Origin: CAYWXV01 sp964462535
GTDB taxonomy: Bacteria; Bacteroidota; Ignavibacteria; OLB7
DNA: 47,587 bases
Assembly: GCA_964462535.1 (NCBI GenBank)
Contig: CAYWXV010000022.1
Location: 1-47,587 of the forward strand
Direction: 5' to 3'
In this document: positions 25,389 through 32,571 of the stretch, in pieces
How positions within the stretch are numbered: position 1 is the first letter of the stretch
Layout: every line of letters begins with the position of its first letter
Notes under the pieces: generated by a model
Databases searched by the model: none
Seen by the model: only the letters and a program-made list of their open reading frames with translations
What the model was told of the DNA's origin: nothing
Made by a program: the position numbers and the translations under genes

Positions 25389-26825
25389 CTAGTCGGATAC
25401 CAATCCGGTTTCGGTGATGCGGGTCGCTTCCTGATACGTATCGTAATCGGCGTTAACGCCCCATAAATCGTGCCCCACCCCCAACGCAATATTCTCTGCA
25501 GAAAGGATACCCATCAACATGCTGTGATCCTGATTGTTGTATTTGAATGCGCCGTAGCGCCCGATAACATGCAGTCCATCGATCGTCGAAAGGAATTCTC
25601 GAATGACATCGATGTGGCGTGCGTATCCGCGGCGATAGACAGGGTAACACCTGGGCAATCGAACCACCTTCCCCTCGAGGACGTTGGCGTCGCCAACCAG
25701 GCCTGTATGCCGGATCTCATGTATTCCGCGTGAAATCAATTCATCGTCGGCCCATCCCCATTCCTGATCTTCGGCGTCGCACCAGTATTCCAGTGCCAGA
25801 ATGGTCGTACGGTCGGGTGGATGAAGCGACGGGGACCAATTCCGGAAGTTGGTTATTCGCCCAACGGCCAGGTCAGACGCGTGCACGTAAAGCCAATTGT
25901 CGGGAAACAAATTGTCCGCGTCGACCCTGAGATATACCAGAATCGTGTTTCGGAAGCTGAGTGAGCGAGCGGCGCGCAGGACGTCCGGGGGAGCGTTCTC
26001 GAGGCGCTCCACCAAGAGCGTCAGCGGCATCGACGATACGACTCGCGTCGACTCTATTTCCCTCCCGTCGTTCAACGCAACCCCCACTACGCGATCGTCA
26101 CGAATCAGGACACGGTCAACTGGCGAGGAGAGATGAATCTCGCTCCCAGCCTTCACGATCCGCTCGGCCATTGATTCGTACACGTTTCCCGTCCCCCCAA
26201 TCGGATAGGCAAACCGATCGACGAGGGTCTTGTGGCGATTCCCCCTCCCCCCCTTCATGGCATTGACGACAGCTCCCCACAACGACAGCCCTCGAATCCT
26301 CTGTGCGGCGAAATCGGCGTCGAGCTCCGAGCAGGGAATACCCCAAAGTTTCTCGGAGTAGGTCTTGAAGAATATCTCGAACAGCCGTCGACCGAATCTC
26401 GATACCACCCAGCTCTCGAACGACGCATCCGTTGTTCCCGTTCCCCTCCCTGTCCGAACGTAGCTTCCCAGGCAACGTAGCGCCTCCATCGCGCCCAGTT
26501 TCGAGAGCGCGTCGAACGGCTTCAGCGGATACAGAAAGAACTTCCCGTTGTAGTAGATGCGCGTGAGCCGATCAATCATCTCATAGTTCGGCCCGACGAC
26601 CTCCAGCCATAGTTCATTGACGCGTCGATCGGAACTGAAGAATCGATGTGGTCCGATATCGACCCGCCCCCCCCAGAGATCGATTGTTCGCGCCATGCCG
26701 CCAACGAATGGGGATGCTTCGTAGAGCCGAACATTGATTCCGTGCCGGGTCAAGTGATAGGCCGCGGTCATCCCCGCAGGTCCAGCGCCAATCACCACAA
26801 CCGGGTCGGTTTCAAGCGCCGGCAT
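25389..26825 (-). CDS. FAD-dependent UDP-galactopyranose-mutase-like/amine oxidase family protein
   Basis: 478 residues. The FAD-binding dinucleotide motif is VVVIGAGPAGMTAAYHL (about 9-25), followed by the second Rossmann strand Glu in LYEASPFVGGMA. Sections such as GPHRFFSSD, RLTRIYYNGKFFLYPLKP, YSEKLWGIP and the C-terminal RYGAFKYNNQDHSMLMG resemble UDP-galactopyranose mutase and related flavoproteins used in surface sugar synthesis. It is twice-bounded: 2 bases after a DegT aminotransferase stop and convergent with ggt. The exact substrate is not evident; protoporphyrinogen-oxidase-like flavoproteins are the alternative. Confidence 0.85.
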   Translation of the reverse strand: MPALETDPVVVIGAGPAGMTAAYHLTRHGINVRLYEASPFVGGMARTIDLWGGRVDIGPHRFFSSDRRVNELWLEVVGPNYEMIDRLTRIYYNGKFFLYPLKPFDALSKLGAMEALRCLGSYVRTGRGTGTTDASFESWVVSRFGRRLFEIFFKTYSEKLWGIPCSELDADFAAQRIRGLSLWGAVVNAMKGGRGNRHKTLVDRFAYPIGGTGNVYESMAERIVKAGSEIHLSSPVDRVLIRDDRVVGVALNDGREIESTRVVSSMPLTLLVERLENAPPDVLRAARSLSFRNTILVYLRVDADNLFPDNWLYVHASDLAVGRITNFRNWSPSLHPPDRTTILALEYWCDAEDQEWGWADDELISRGIHEIRHTGLVGDANVLEGKVVRLPRCYPVYRRGYARHIDVIREFLSTIDGLHVIGRYGAFKYNNQDHSMLMGILSAENIALGVGHDLWGVNADYDTYQEATRITETGLVSD

Positions 26826-26827
26826 CC

Positions 26828-28012
26828 CTATTCGACCTCGGCCGCGCCGATTGCGACGCCTTCTGTAATTGCCTCAACGACAGCCTCCAGTTGAGGCGTC
26901 GTGAGCTCCGGGTAGACAGGGAGCGCAAGAACCTCCATGGACGCCGCCTCTGCATGAGGGAAATCTCCCTTACCATACCCAAGGCCCGCAAAACACTCCT
27001 GCAAATGGAAAGGCACCGGGTAATAGACTTCGTTCCCGATCCCCTTCTCCTGAAGGACCGTTCGAATTACCTCGCGGTTCCTCACCCGAATAACGAATTG
27101 ATTGAAGATGTGGGGTTGATCGACGCCAGAGGCCTCCCAGACCATCTGCGGAAGAAGCACCATGTTCCCATTGTCGAATGTAGTGGCGGTTCCGTCGGAC
27201 GACAGCCCCGACTTCACAACGAGATGTCGGTAGAGGGCCGCATTGTGTCGACGCGCCATGCTCCAGGCCGAGAGATGTGGGAGCTTGACGTTGAGAACAG
27301 CCGCCTGAATCTCGTCCAGTCTGAAGTTTCCTCCAATGACTGCATGATAGTAGCGGCGCTCCCCTCCGTGCACGCGCATGATCTTCATGCGTTCATAAAG
27401 GGACGAGTCGTGTGTCGTCACCATCCCGCCGTCGCCGAAAGCCCCCAGGTTCTTGGAGGGGAAGAAACTGAAGCACCCAACGTCGCCGATAGCACCCGTT
27501 GCGCGTCCATCCTTGTATTGCGCACCGATCGACTGCGCCGCGTCCTCGATGACAGGGACACCATGCCTGCGCCCGATCTCCATGATTCGCTCCATGTCTG
27601 CCGATTGTCCATAGAGATGGACCGGAACGATTCCCTTCGTTCGCGAAGTAATCGCCCGTTCGACGGCGTCTGGGTCAATGTTCCATGTGACCGGATCGAT
27701 ATCAACAAATACCGGGCGGGCGCCCAGTCGGCTGACGGTACCGGCTGTCGCGAAGAAGCTGAACACCGGGACCACAACCTCGTCACCCGGTCCTATGCCC
27801 AGGGCCATCATCGCCAGAAGGAGGGCGTCGGTCCCTGAGCTAACACCAAGTGCGTGGCGAACCCCGAGATACTCCTCCATCGATCGCTCGAGTTGCGTCA
27901 CCTCGGGACCGAGAATGAAGTACTGGCTTCTGCTGACGCGGAGCACCGCTTCATCCAGTTCCGGTTGCAGTGTGGCATACTGCGCCTTCAGATCGAGCAG
28001 GGGGACGGGCAT
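26828..28012 (-). CDS. DegT/DnrJ/EryC1-family PLP-dependent sugar aminotransferase
   Basis: 394 residues from ATG 28012 (MPVPLLDLKAQYATLQPELD), the classic start for this family; a longer in-frame start reaching 28168 would run up to the divergent tRNA and is rejected. The PLP lysine is Lys187 in FSFFPSKNLGAFGDGG; VSSGTDALLLAM and VIEDAAQSIGA are the other cofactor-binding segments, and NFRLDEIQAAVL is present. Such enzymes aminate keto-sugar nucleotides for O-antigen or glycan synthesis. It is followed after 2 bases by the mutase-like flavoprotein, so the two form a small surface-glycan module. Confidence 0.94.
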   Translation of the reverse strand: MPVPLLDLKAQYATLQPELDEAVLRVSRSQYFILGPEVTQLERSMEEYLGVRHALGVSSGTDALLLAMMALGIGPGDEVVVPVFSFFATAGTVSRLGARPVFVDIDPVTWNIDPDAVERAITSRTKGIVPVHLYGQSADMERIMEIGRRHGVPVIEDAAQSIGAQYKDGRATGAIGDVGCFSFFPSKNLGAFGDGGMVTTHDSSLYERMKIMRVHGGERRYYHAVIGGNFRLDEIQAAVLNVKLPHLSAWSMARRHNAALYRHLVVKSGLSSDGTATTFDNGNMVLLPQMVWEASGVDQPHIFNQFVIRVRNREVIRTVLQEKGIGNEVYYPVPFHLQECFAGLGYGKGDFPHAEAASMEVLALPVYPELTTPQLEAVVEAITEGVAIGAAEVE

Positions 28013-28151
28013 CGTGAGAGTCGACGTTTGATGGGTTGCACGTGGAAGATCGCGGAATCTACCACGGATCGCTCGACCGGATGACGATACGAACTTGCGA
28101 CCATCTGTATCTCTCGATCCCCAACCACCCGGCACGGTGGTCTGTTTTGTG

Positions 28152-28159
28152 TATTTTCG
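28152..28159 (+). promoter_or_regulatory. Promoter -7 element of tRNA-Leu
   Basis: TATTTTCG is a one-mismatch version of TAnnTTTG and ends 9 bases before the tRNA 5' end, exactly the spacing seen at tRNA-Val. No clear -33 TTG is visible. Confidence 0.5.
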
Positions 28160-28168
28160 CCCTTTCAT

Positions 28169-28250
28169 GCGGATGTGGTGAAATTGGTATACACGCTACA
28201 CTTAGGATGTAGTGCCGAAAGGCGTGGGGGTTCGAGTCCCTTCATCCGCA
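28169..28250 (+). tRNA. tRNA-Leu(UAG)
   Basis: 82-nt class II tRNA. Acceptor GCGGATG (28169-28175) pairs with CATCCGC (28243-28249). Anticodon stem CTACA/TGTAG encloses CTTAGGA with anticodon TAG at 28203-28205. A long variable arm (TGCCGAAAGGCG region) marks Leu. The T-loop is TTCGAGT. Discriminator A; CCA not encoded. Confidence 0.95.
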
Positions 28251-28253
28251 CTT

Positions 28254-28269
28254 GAACGGCAGTCCGTTC
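28254..28269 (+). terminator. Small hairpin between tRNA-Leu and tig
   Basis: GAACGG-CAGT-CCGTTC, a perfect 6-bp stem 3 bases after the tRNA end, followed by GTCTTC. It may be a weak terminator or a processing signal; a real U-run is lacking. Confidence 0.35.
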
Positions 28270-28330
28270 GTCTTCACCGACCCCGGCACCTATCGTCGGC
28301 GTCACTGCACGTGCCAGAGAACCTGTTTTC

Positions 28331-29695
28331 ATGGAATCAACGATTAATCAGAAAGGCGATATCGCCTTCGAGTTGGACATCACTCTTACTCCGGATGAAT
28401 TCGGGACGTTCGAGCATAACGTCTACCGCAAAGCGCAGAAACAAGTCGTCTTGAAGGGCTATCGGAAGGGGCATGTCCCCATCCCGATCATCAAGAAACT
28501 TCATGGGAAAGCGCTGGAAGAGGAGGTGATGGATGCGGCCATCCATGAGACGTTCCAGAGCGAGGTGATCGATAAGGGGATCCGCCCGGTGGGACGGCCC
28601 CTGGTGACGCACGTGCACAAGACGGATGCAGGTGGTCTTCACTGCACGATCGCCTACGAGATATTCCCTGACATCGACCTGAAAGACTATAAGGGTCTCC
28701 CGGCGAAACGCATCGTCCATCAGGTGACGGAGAAGGAGCTTGATGAGGAGATGGCGAGGGCAGCCGAGAGATTCGGTGCCGTCATCGACGCTCAGACGAT
28801 TGCCGATGAGTATCATGGTGTCACGATCGACATGCAGAAGCTTGCGGATGGCGAACCGGTCATCGGCGATGTGCAACGTGACGTTCGGGTCTATCTGCGT
28901 AGCGAAACGATTAATCCCGATCTGAAAGGGGCGCTCATCGGAAAGAACGTTGGGGACAGTTTCAAACTTGATCTGCAGACTGGCGAGGATGGTTCCACTT
29001 CCACGTTTGATATCACAGTCAAGTCGGCCAGCCAGATCGTGCCGGCCGAGTTGAATGACGAACTCGCGAGAACTGTACTGAACAAAGAGGATGCGACCCT
29101 CGACCAGCTGCGCGATGCGATACGACAGGGGTTGATGGCTGAATACGACAAGCAGTTCACCGGGCTGTTTCGGGACGAACTCATCCACGGACTGATCGAC
29201 CGCAACCCCATTGCCGTTCCCAGCGTGATCGTCAACGAGGTTCTCGACCAGTACCTGGACGAGTACCGGAAGGGGGAGGAGAAGGAGTTGCCGAAAGACT
29301 TCGACATGAAGGGATTCCTGGAAACAATGAAGCCCCGCGCAGAGGTCTTCTCGAAGTGGGCTCTCTTACGCGAGGCTCTGGCTGCCAAGGAGGACCTGCA
29401 GGCCACGGACGACGATTACGAGGGACTCGCCTCGCTGGAATCGGAACGGACCGGGATCGAATTCGATCGCATCCTTCGGTACATGAAGAAGACTTCGGCC
29501 TATGCGGACCGCATCCGCGCGGAAAAGGCGTTGCAGTTCCTGGAGGACTATGCAATTGTGCAGGAGGTGGACGATCGGCAGATCAAGGGATTGAATTCTG
29601 ACGTTGGGTCGGCACCGGAAATGCCGACGGTACCCGAGCCGGTGGAAGAGACCGCCGGCGGTGACGAGACCCCCGGCGAAGCGTCCGTGGGCTAA
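28331..29695 (+). CDS. tig: Trigger factor (ribosome-associated chaperone, peptidyl-prolyl isomerase)
   Basis: 454 residues. The ribosome-docking loop reads GYRKGHVP (43-50), matching the G-F-R-x-G-K-x-P trigger factor signature. The N-terminal ribosome-binding domain (1-110), a PPIase-like segment (about 150-235, somewhat divergent: DEYHGVTIDMQKLADGEPV) and the helical C-terminal chaperone arms (about 255-420) are in the normal order. The last 30 residues are acidic and low-complexity. It precedes clpP and clpX, the common tig-clpP-clpX order, with a 35-base gap to clpP. Confidence 0.95.
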   Translation: MESTINQKGDIAFELDITLTPDEFGTFEHNVYRKAQKQVVLKGYRKGHVPIPIIKKLHGKALEEEVMDAAIHETFQSEVIDKGIRPVGRPLVTHVHKTDAGGLHCTIAYEIFPDIDLKDYKGLPAKRIVHQVTEKELDEEMARAAERFGAVIDAQTIADEYHGVTIDMQKLADGEPVIGDVQRDVRVYLRSETINPDLKGALIGKNVGDSFKLDLQTGEDGSTSTFDITVKSASQIVPAELNDELARTVLNKEDATLDQLRDAIRQGLMAEYDKQFTGLFRDELIHGLIDRNPIAVPSVIVNEVLDQYLDEYRKGEEKELPKDFDMKGFLETMKPRAEVFSKWALLREALAAKEDLQATDDDYEGLASLESERTGIEFDRILRYMKKTSAYADRIRAEKALQFLEDYAIVQEVDDRQIKGLNSDVGSAPEMPTVPEPVEETAGGDETPGEASVG

Positions 29696-29730
29696 CAGTT
29701 TCAGGCTACAACTACACGAGGTTCACGATC

Positions 29731-30402
29731 ATGATTATTCCGAGGATAGTAGAGCAGACCGCGCGTGGCGATGTTGCATGGGATCCATTCAGCAGGTTGC
29801 TGAAGGACCGAATCGTCATGCTCGACTCCCCAATCAATGACGAAGTCGCAAGCATCGTGATCGCGCAGCTCATCCTTCTGGAGTCCGAGGACCCGACGAA
29901 AGACATCATCATGTATGTCAACTCGCCTGGTGGATCTGTTTCGGCCGGGCTGGCGATTTACGACACGATGCAGTACGTCCGTCCAGATGTCTCAACGATC
30001 TGCATCGGCATGTGCGCCTCCATGGCTCAGGTTCTGCTTTGCGCAGGGGCCAAGGGGAAGCGACTGGCTCTCCCGAACAGTCGGATCATGATGCACCAGC
30101 CCTCCGGCGGTTCGCAGGGACAGACATCAGAGATCGAGATCTACCTGAAGGAGATGATCCGGATGCGCGAGCAGCTCTATCAGATCATCGCCCTCCATTC
30201 AGGGCAGGACATCGAAACGATACGGAAGGACGCCGATCGCGACTTCTGGATGTCCGCGCAAGATGCCGTTGACTACGGTTTGATCGACCGCGTTCTCTAT
30301 AGCCGGAAAGAAGGGAGTAAGGATCTGCCGAGCATCCCCTCCACCACCGGCGACGATCGCGTCGTCGTCTCCACCAGTGACAAGGAGAAGGTCGAGAAGT
30401 AA
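29731..30402 (+). CDS. clpP: ATP-dependent Clp protease proteolytic subunit
   Basis: 223 residues. The Ser-His-Asp triad is visible as Ser97 in GMCASMAQ, His122 in IMMHQPSGG and Asp171 in DRDFWMSA, with the spacing of mature E. coli ClpP. DSPINDEVASIVIAQLILLE and YVNSPGGSVSAGLAIYDTM are standard. There is almost no propeptide before PRIVEQTARGD. The C-terminal 25 residues (STTGDDRVVVSTSDKEKVEK) extend past the usual end. Two bases separate it from clpX. Confidence 0.97.
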   Translation: MIIPRIVEQTARGDVAWDPFSRLLKDRIVMLDSPINDEVASIVIAQLILLESEDPTKDIIMYVNSPGGSVSAGLAIYDTMQYVRPDVSTICIGMCASMAQVLLCAGAKGKRLALPNSRIMMHQPSGGSQGQTSEIEIYLKEMIRMREQLYQIIALHSGQDIETIRKDADRDFWMSAQDAVDYGLIDRVLYSRKEGSKDLPSIPSTTGDDRVVVSTSDKEKVEK

Positions 30403-30404
30403 TC

Positions 30405-31667
30405 ATGCCGAAGGATATCCACACGCTCCCCCCCGACCTGGTACGATGCTCGTTCTGCGGTCGCACGTCAGACGAAGTCACGTCGATGATCGCCGGACCG
30501 AATGTCTACATCTGCGATTTCTGCATACAGAACTCGGTCGAGATACTTCGTCAGAACGCTCGCCACTTCCGCCCGCTGGTGTCGGACAGAAAGCTGACGC
30601 CGTCACTGATTCGCTCGCAGCTGGACGACTTTGTTATTGGCCAGGACTATGCAAAGAAGGTCCTCTCTGTCGCCGTCTATAATCACTACAAGAGGATCGA
30701 ATCTCAGGAGACTCTGTCGGGCTTCGACGATGTCGAGATCGAGAAGTCGAACATCCTGATGCTGGGCCCGACCGGCGTCGGCAAGACGCTCCTGGCCCAG
30801 ACGCTCGCTCGATTGCTCGATGTCCCCTTCGCTATTGCGGACGCGACCACGCTGACCGAGGCCGGCTATGTTGGGGATGATGTCGAAACGATACTCGTCT
30901 CGCTTTTGCAGAATGCCGATTACAACGTCGAGCGCGCGGAGCGGGGAATCATCTACATCGACGAACTCGACAAGATCTCCCGCAAGAGCGATTCGGCCTC
31001 GATCACACGCGATGTGTCGGGCGAGGGGGTTCAGCAGGGGCTGCTGAAGATTCTTGAGGGGACGGTCGCCAATGTCCCGCCGCGTGGTGGACGCAAACAC
31101 CCTGAACAGCCGCTGATCTCCATCAACACACGCAATATCCTGTTCATCTGTGGCGGTGCGTTTGACGGACTCGAGAAGCTGATAGCGCGGCGACGGCGAT
31201 CCAGCTCAATGGGATTCGGCGCCGAGATTCAGGAACGTGAGGAGGAGAATCCCGAGCTCTTCAGACATGTTGAACCCGAGGATCTGATCAGATTCGGACT
31301 CATTCCGGAACTGATCGGCAGGCTTGCTGTGATTGCACCGTTGGAGCCACTGAGCGACAGCGCAATGAGGCAGATCCTCTCGGAACCCCGCAATGCGCTG
31401 ATGCGTCAGTATCGGAAGCTCCTTGCTATGGAAGGGGTCGAGCTCGAATTCACCGACGAGGCCATCGAAGACATCATCCGGCGCGCGAAGCTCCGTAAGA
31501 CCGGTGCCCGCGCTCTCCGAGGCGTAATGGAGGAGGCGATGCTCGATGTCATGTTCACCCTACCGGATCTTCGAGATCTCGAGCGGGTTCTCATCACGAG
31601 GGAGGTCATTGAACGGACGGGACAACCCGAGTATCACATGCGGACAGAGGAGATGAAGAGGGCGTAG
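30405..31667 (+). CDS. clpX: ATP-dependent Clp protease ATP-binding subunit
   Basis: 420 residues. The N-terminal zinc-binding domain has Cys15/Cys18 (RCSFCGR) and Cys37/Cys40 (YICDFC). The AAA+ module has Walker A GPTGVGKT (121-128), Walker B IIYIDELDK with Asp186/Glu187, and GYVGDDVE. SSMGFGAEI fits the ClpP-docking loop region, with MGF in place of the usual IGF. Sensor II is in KTGARALRGVMEE. It unfolds substrates for ClpP. The operon ends in an intrinsic terminator 44 bases downstream. Confidence 0.97.
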   Translation: MPKDIHTLPPDLVRCSFCGRTSDEVTSMIAGPNVYICDFCIQNSVEILRQNARHFRPLVSDRKLTPSLIRSQLDDFVIGQDYAKKVLSVAVYNHYKRIESQETLSGFDDVEIEKSNILMLGPTGVGKTLLAQTLARLLDVPFAIADATTLTEAGYVGDDVETILVSLLQNADYNVERAERGIIYIDELDKISRKSDSASITRDVSGEGVQQGLLKILEGTVANVPPRGGRKHPEQPLISINTRNILFICGGAFDGLEKLIARRRRSSSMGFGAEIQEREEENPELFRHVEPEDLIRFGLIPELIGRLAVIAPLEPLSDSAMRQILSEPRNALMRQYRKLLAMEGVELEFTDEAIEDIIRRAKLRKTGARALRGVMEEAMLDVMFTLPDLRDLERVLITREVIERTGQPEYHMRTEEMKRA

Positions 31668-31710
31668 AAGAACCGGATCGTTGAAATGCGCGAGGTATGT
31701 GCGCGGAGAT

Positions 31711-31743
31711 GGGACCCTCACGGATGCGTGCGGGTCCCTTTTT
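31711..31743 (+). terminator. Intrinsic terminator of tig-clpP-clpX
   Basis: GGGACCC / GGGTCCC outer stem with an inner CACG/CGTG pairing and GAT-rich loop, followed by TTTTT. Located 44 bases after the clpX stop. Confidence 0.88.
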
Positions 31744-32121
31744 CGTTCCGCTACCCTGCCGGCTGGCATGTCACCACACGGCCAGGGTCTTTCAAACACG
31801 CAGGAACCGGGCTTCGGAGGAACCCGTTGTCCGGGTTCCCCCAACGATCGATCATCTCTCTTCGCGGGTTGAATACCATGCCATAGCGACCCGTCATTGG
31901 GATCCCATCTCCCCTTCGGCTATCAGCACGTTAGATGAAGGCTGCCATGGATAGCCATTGTCACCGGGCCAGTCCCGGCCGACTTCCCACATCGCGCTTG
32001 GCGGAACGGAGGAATCCTGAAAACCAGGATGTTTCGAAGACCGCAGGCGACGTGCCACTTTACACTTTATCCCTGTTCGTTGAGCGACCGAGAGCTATAT
32101 TGGCCCCCCTCAGAAAGATTT
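31744..32121 (+). other. 378-base intergenic region before the SRP RNA
   Basis: No supported gene. Short overlapping frames exist in all plus-strand frames but none has recognisable features. A perfect 8-bp hairpin GGAACCCG-TTGTC-CGGGTTCC occupies 31819-31839 without a following T-run. The end of the region should hold the ffs promoter. Confidence 0.4.
32096..32103 (+). promoter_or_regulatory. Possible -7 element for the SRP RNA
   Basis: TATATTGG differs from TAnnTTTG at one position and ends 18 bases before the RNA 5' end. A TTG at 32080-32082 is closer than the usual spacing. Weak evidence. Confidence 0.3.
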
Positions 32122-32221
32122 GGGGTCAAGTCCTGTACGACGCCTTCAGGCCCAATCCCGTCAGGTCCGGAAGGAAGCAGCGGTCAGCCATGGGGTGTGC
32201 GATGCAGTTCAGCTTGGCCTC
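32122..32221 (+). ncRNA. ffs: Signal recognition particle RNA (4.5S type)
   Basis: The universally conserved SRP RNA domain IV sequence CAGGTCCGGAAGGAAGCAGC is at 32162-32181. The ends pair as GGGGTCAAG (32122-32130) with CTTGGCCTC (32213-32221), including G-U pairs, giving a single long hairpin of about 100 nt typical of the bacterial small SRP RNA. ATTTTATT follows as a termination-like tail. It guides Ffh-dependent membrane protein targeting. Confidence 0.93.
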
Positions 32222-32571
32222 ATTTTATTATTCACAGTCCACGCACGTGGCACGCCTCGGCGCCTATCGGATGGCGCGCGGCCCGCTGGACCGAACATTC
32301 GATCGGACGCACGCCCGCATCACGGAACACCATTCCCGATGTTGAGTCGCAGTGCTCCATCGTATTTGCGGCCAGCTCCCGCTCATCCGAAGAGCGACGG
32401 CGGGGGTTAGCGGCGTTCCCCAGATGAACGCCGATGATCACGAAACGGTGACCGGCCGGCAATGTCCTTCCTTCTTTTGTTTCCATCCCACTCTACGGCT
32501 GGTCGCCCACTCCCCTCCCCTTCGTCACGCTCCGCAGCGATCGACACCACGACGGGTCACATCCCGCCCAC
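32222..32571 (+). other. 350-base region upstream of RNase E/G, probable leader
   Basis: No supported gene. It begins with the AT-rich tail of the SRP RNA. CGGCGTT (32411-32417) and AACGCCG (32427-32433) form a 7-bp hairpin about 140 bases before the rng start, and a pyrimidine-rich stretch (32462-32525) follows. No -7 element is convincing. Confidence 0.4.

Noticed and set aside
31819..31839. 8-bp hairpin as a second terminator after clpX.
   Set aside because: No T-run follows and a clear terminator already lies at 31711-31743.
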